Part shown: positions 52,030 through 64,000 of the stretch, one piece after another
Numbering within the stretch: position 1 is the stretch's first letter
How the letters are laid out: each line of letters begins with the position of its first letter
DNA from: Scylla paramamosain
Taxonomy: Eukaryota; Arthropoda; Malacostraca; Decapoda; Portunidae
DNA: 64,000 nt
Direction of reading: 5' to 3'
Assembly: GCF_035594125.1 (NCBI RefSeq)
Contig: NW_026973748.1
Span: 1-64,000 of the forward strand
The notes under the pieces: model-generated
The model's input: only the letters and a program-made list of their open reading frames with translations
What the model was told of the DNA's origin: nothing
Databases searched by the model: none
Position numbers and translations under genes: made by a program

Positions 52030-52630
52030 TAAGTAAATCTGCAAGAAGAATATGCTATTATTGACTCCATTATTTTACATTCAACAGAAGTTAAGCTGAC
52101 AGGTTAGACGTTAAAGTTTTATCTCCTTTCTTAAAGGTAGGTACTATATTCGCCTGCCTCCGAATTACCGATACCTCACATGACTAAAGTGATTTCCTAA
52201 GGACAGAAACTAACAGATTACTTATAACCTTTTTCCTTTCCTTAAATACTGTGGAATATATTTCATCTGGTCCTGGTGACTTGAACTTTTCAACTTATCT
52301 ATCTCCTGTTCCACTATCTCTTTTAGTTATGGTAATATCTGTCAGCTTCTCATCCTCTTCTACTCTAAATATCTTCTCACTATTCGGCAAATCCTGCATG
52401 TTTTCCTGGGCAAAGACAATTAAAAGATACTCGCTCACAATTTTACTAATCTCTAATTTATTATATTATGGCCTTAAAACCACTTCCCCTGTCTTTAATC
52501 TCATATATACTTCTCCTTCGCCCAATGTAGTGTTTTAACCTCAGTCATCCATTTAGGATCATTCTTCTGCGATCTTTTTCTTCTGTAAGGGATGTTCCCT
52601 AACTTTCCTGAATGTAATTTATCAACGAAA
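52006..52630 (-). mobile_element. Decayed LINE retrotransposon fragment, CR1/L2-like reverse-transcriptase core
   Basis: On the minus strand several short frames together encode pieces of a non-LTR reverse transcriptase, the enzyme that copies the element RNA into DNA at the insertion site. Readable in order: AQENMQDLPNSEK (about 52,410-52,370), EIDKLKSS, the RT motif KSPGPDEI (52,282-52,259), ANIVPTFKKGDK (about 52,155-52,120) and PVSLTSVECKIMESIIA (52,103-52,053). Frameshifts and stops separate them. Right after MESIIA the sequence jumps to an octamer tail (ATAAGAAC on the + strand). The catalytic YxDD box, the rest of RT and the endonuclease are therefore missing: truncated at its 5' end and internally deleted. 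The family is inferred from the motifs plus the short 3' tail repeats typical of CR1-type elements. The longest plus-strand frame (52,251-52,538) is antisense to it and not a gene. Non-functional. Confidence 0.8.
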
Positions 52631-55346
52631 TATTTATTTCGCTTCTCCAGAAAGGGTGTTTTGCATGGGTTTTAGCGTTTCTGTAAATAAGAACCTATAA
52701 AACACGTTTTTAGTAATGTTGTTTTGTATTCCTTTATAGAGTGCTTTCCATGTTTTTTAGCGTTCTGGTGTCTAACACGTTGAAAAACACTCAAAAGGCA
52801 CGTTGATGATAATGTCGTTTCGTTTCCCGATAAAGGGGGCTTCCAATGTATTTTGACTTTTGGTACTTAACAATATGAAAAAGAGTTTAAGTAAAAGTTT
52901 TCGGTAGAGTTGTTTTTCCATATAAAGTGTTAATCATGTGTTTTTGAGTCTTGGTACCTAAAAAGCTCAAAATCTCTCATAATACACTTTTCTCGTAATG
53001 TCCTTTGTTTTCTCCATGTGGGATGCTTTGCGTGTAATTTGGCATTTTTGTACTTAACAAGCACAAAAACAATCAAAATACAAGTTTTAGGTAATGTTAT
53101 TCTGTTTCTCCATAAAGGTTGTTTTGCATGCGTTTCAGCGATTTCGCACGTAAGAAGGTCAAAAACACTAAAGATACTTTCTTGGTAATGTTATTTTATA
53201 TTGCCAAATAGGGTGCTTTCAATGCTTTTTAGCATTTTGATTCCTAACACTCAAGTTTCCTGTATTATAGTTTTGCTTCTTCATATAGAGATCTGCATGC
53301 ATTATGATGTTTTGCTACATAATATGAGAAACGCTCAAAATAAAGGTTTCAGGTAATGTTGTTCTTTTTCTCTATATAGGGTGCTATTCATGCGTTTTAG
53401 CGTTTTGGTACTTAGGAAGCTCAAAAACACTAATAAAACTTTTTTCTCCTAATGTCTTTCTATTTCCCCATATAGGATGCTTCGTATGTATTTTGACGTT
53501 TTGGTACATAACAAGGTAAAAAAAAAATAAAATAAATAAAAACACGTTTTTGGTGATGTTCTGTTTCTCTATTAAGAAATATAGGATATATTCAATTTTC
53601 ATTCAAGCGGTTTAGTGTTTGGTACCTAAGAGACTCAAAACACTGACAATGCACGTTTCTCGTAATGTTCTATCGTTTCCCCATACAGGGTGCTTTACAT
53701 GCATTTTTAATATGATGTACGTAAGAGACTCAAAAAGACTCAAAATACACGTTTTTGATAAGGTTTTTCTATTTGGTAAGGTTATTCGTGTTTGTTGCAC
53801 GTGTTTTAGCGTTTTGGTACGTAAAAAGTTTAAAACACTTAAAAGACATGCTTATTATTTTGCATTTCTATATAAGGTGCTTTCTATACTATATAGCATT
53901 TATGTGAAAAACACATAAAAACACATTTCTTACATTATTGTTAAATTTTCTCGTATAGCGAGCAAGCATTATGGTGTTTTGCTACCTGACAATGTGAAAA
54001 ACATTCAAATTACACGATTTTGGTAATTTGTTTCTCTTTCTCCATACAGTGTGCTACTAATTTATTTTAGTGTTTTGGTACCTAAGAAGCTAGAAAAAAA
54101 AAATTCATAATACACGTTTTTTGTTATGTCCTTTCATTTCCTCATATAGGGTCTTTTTGGTGCTTTGGTACCTAACAGGGTGTTTGCATGCATTTTGACA
54201 TTTTAGTTCGTAAGAACCTAAAAAAAAACACTCCAAAGACACGTTTTAGTAATGTTGTTTTGTATTCTCCTATAGGGTGATTTCGTTGCTTCTTACTGAT
54301 TTGGTGCCTAACACGCAGAAAAAAAATAACAAAAGACAAGTTTCTAGTGATTTCGTTTCGTTTCTTCATATAGGTTGCTTTACATGCATGTTGGCGTTTT
54401 GGTAATTATCAATGTAAAAAAATATACGTTTTTGGTAAGGTTGTTTTTTTTCTTCAGAGCACTATTGAAGCTTTTTACTGATTTGGTACTTAAGAAAGTA
54501 ATAAAAAAAAATAACATAAACGTTTCTCGTAATGTCCTTTCATTTCCATATGCAGGGTGTTTTGTTTGATGATAGGCGATTTTGTACATAATACGCTCAA
54601 AAGAACAATCTTACAATCTTACAAAATCTTACAATCTTACAAAACACTCAAAATACTTGTTTTTGGTAATGTTATTCTGTTTCTTCATAAAGGATGTTTT
54701 CTATGTTTTTTTTTTATCGTTTTGGTACGTAGGACACTCAAAAGAAACGTTTTCTTAATGTTGTTTTGTATTCCCATATCAGGTGATTTGTATGCTTTTT
54801 AGCATTTTTGTGCCTAACACGCTGAAGAACACATTTTAGATACGTTTCTGAAATCTCGTTTCCTTTCCCCAAATAGGGGGCTTTACATGCATTATGGCGT
54901 TTTGATTCATAACAATGTGAAAACACTGAAAATTTACGTTTTTGGTAATGTTATTTCATATAGAGTGTTATTCATGCATTTTAGCGACTTCGTATCTAAT
55001 AAGTAAAAAAAAAAAAAACACCAATAGTACACATTTTAATAACGTCTTTTCATTTTCCCATTTAAGATATTATATATGCATTTTGGCGTTTTTCTACTTA
55101 ACTAACTCAGAAACACTCGAAATATTTGTTTTTGATATTATTTCTCCGTTTTTTTCTTTTTCATGCGATTTAGCGTTTCGGTACGTAAGAAAGTAAAAAA
55201 TAATGAAAACACACGTTTATGGTAAAGTTGTTTTGTTTTCCTTTATAGGGTGCTTTCCATGCTTTTTAGCGTTTTGGTGCCTAGCACGCCAATAAACATT
55301 CCAAAGGCACTTTTCTGGAAATCGCGTTTCCTTTCCTCATATAGGG
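52631..55346 (-). repeat. Diverged satellite, reverse, older-looking array part 1
   Basis: Monomers of about 95 bp that share the core TCAAAAACACTCAAAA and words such as GTTTTGGTACGTAAGAAGCT, but vary much more from one to the next than monomers left of the LINE. They do not follow the A-to-I order and lack the G poly-A/T island and the long B. Variants alternate between endings like GTACCTAACAAGCT, GTACGTAAGAAGCT and GTGCCTAACACGCT, suggesting an older short-period HOR. No gene. Confidence 0.82.
54607..54640 (+). repeat. Four copies of the octamer AATCTTAC
   Basis: AATCTTAC at 54,607, 54,615, 54,625 and 54,633, with AA between the second and third. A local slippage product inside a diverged monomer, unrelated in sequence to the LINE tail. 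Confidence 0.85.
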
Positions 55347-55805
55347 TACAAAAACATGTATTAATAGTGTTTTCGAAAACGCCAAAGTGCATGCAAAGTA
55401 AGCTATACGGGAGAAACAAAACGTGTCTTTTGAATGTTTTCAGCTGTTTACGTACCAAAACACTAAAATGCAGGGAAAAGAAACTTCATGGAGAAACAAA
55501 ATATTATTGGCAAAAACGTGTATTTTGAATGTTTTTAAGCTTATTACGTACCAACACGCAAAAATTCATCCATTTCATTTTATTTCGGTGCTTTTCAACG
55601 TTAGCACCAAAACTCTAAAGAGCATGGAAGGCACTCTATATAGAAATCAAAACAACATTATCAAAATGGTGTCTTTTGAGTGTTTTTGAGCTTCTTACGT
55701 TCCAAAATGCTAAAACGATAAATAGCCTTTATCGGGAGACATTACCAAAAACGTATGATTTAAGCGTTTTCCAGCTTTTTAGAAACCAAAACGCCTTAAT
55801 ATATG
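55347..55805 (+). repeat. Diverged satellite, forward-oriented island
   Basis: About 460 bp (some five monomers) in the opposite orientation to the surrounding diverged array, with core TGAATGTTTT/TGAGTGTTTTTGAG. Its size resembles the J1-J2 cassettes of the left array, but the junction sequences differ (TATAGGGT/ACAAAAACATG on the left; a less sharp right edge near 55,805). Confidence 0.78.

Positions 55806-64000
<8,195 letters not shown>

Noticed and set aside
52251..52538. 95-residue open frame on the + strand, the least repetitive frame in the window
   Set aside because: It is antisense to the LINE reverse-transcriptase remnant, whose motifs read on the minus strand. The open frame is a shadow.
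52006..52630. Whether the element could be viral in origin or an active retrotransposon
   Set aside because: The motifs are those of non-LTR RT with an octamer tail. The frame is broken repeatedly and the catalytic box and endonuclease are absent, so it is a dead LINE fragment.
54607..54640. Octamer AATCTTAC tandem considered as a telomere repeat or as a second LINE tail
   Set aside because: Only four imperfect copies, no matching LINE sequence beside it, and flanking monomer continues normally. Local slippage is sufficient.

Overview
This window is essentially one long eukaryotic satellite-DNA array. It is strongly A+T-rich by eye. I see no protein-coding gene, rRNA, tRNA, CRISPR array or bacterial-type operon. 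The only clearly non-satellite sequence is a decayed LINE-type retrotransposon fragment on the minus strand (about 52,006-52,630) and two long (AT)n tracts (58,321-58,482 and 63,683-63,949). The LINE has a CR1/L2-like reverse-transcriptase core and an octamer 3' tail. Together with the satellite this points to an animal, probably an invertebrate. The LINE tail resembles, from memory only, dispersed elements of decapod crustaceans, so I hold that at low confidence.

The satellite is built from diverged monomers of about 95-100 bp. In what I call the forward orientation they share a core box, GAGTGTTTTTGAG, and usually a TGCATGC-like box near the middle. Nine recognisable types follow each other in fixed order and make a higher-order repeat (HOR) of about 1.11 kb. 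Named by a diagnostic word of each: A GAGCTTGTTACCTACAAA; B ATAGTTTCACAAGAACCACA (long, about 145 bp); C CACATTCTTAGTTACCAAAA; D GAGCGTGTTAGGCAATAAAG; E GAGCTCCTTATATACCAAAA; F GATCATGTTACCTATAAAAA; G AAGTTCCTTAAGTACCAAAA (long, interrupted by a poly-A/poly-T island and the word TCTTCATAGGTACCGAGATG); H CAGCATGTTAGGCACCAAAA; I ACGTAGAAAAACGCTAAAAC; then back to A. Strand '+' in the features means this orientation, '-' its reverse complement.

Layout: from 1 to 52,005 the array switches orientation about 20 times. Two of the switch points (J1 and J2 below) recur at eight and seven places with the same breakpoint. They usually enclose a 450-475 bp inverted cassette (monomers B-A-I-H-G'). The breakpoints are therefore old and were copied as parts of larger units, giving a third level of organisation: multi-kilobase segments duplicated in direct and inverted orientation. 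Most conspicuous are an almost identical 525-bp inverted repeat (677-1,203 / 4,806-5,330) and a near-perfect palindrome of about 330 bp centred at 39,093. The LINE insertion at 52,006 is followed by a clearly older stretch (52,631-58,320) in which monomers are more diverged and HOR order is lost. An (AT)81 tract separates that stretch from a second homogeneous array (58,483-63,682), which is mostly a direct duplicate of 27.2-30.0 kb. The window ends in a second (TA)n tract sitting in the A/T island of a G monomer.

Nothing here encodes a recognisable molecular system. The interest lies in the architecture: a nested, inversion-rich satellite that could belong to a centromeric, pericentromeric, subtelomeric or sex-chromosome heterochromatin block. 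Which of these it is cannot be told from sequence alone. Repeat-boundary coordinates are hand-read and usually good to within about 5-10 bp; long-range duplication limits are good to within 100-300 bp.
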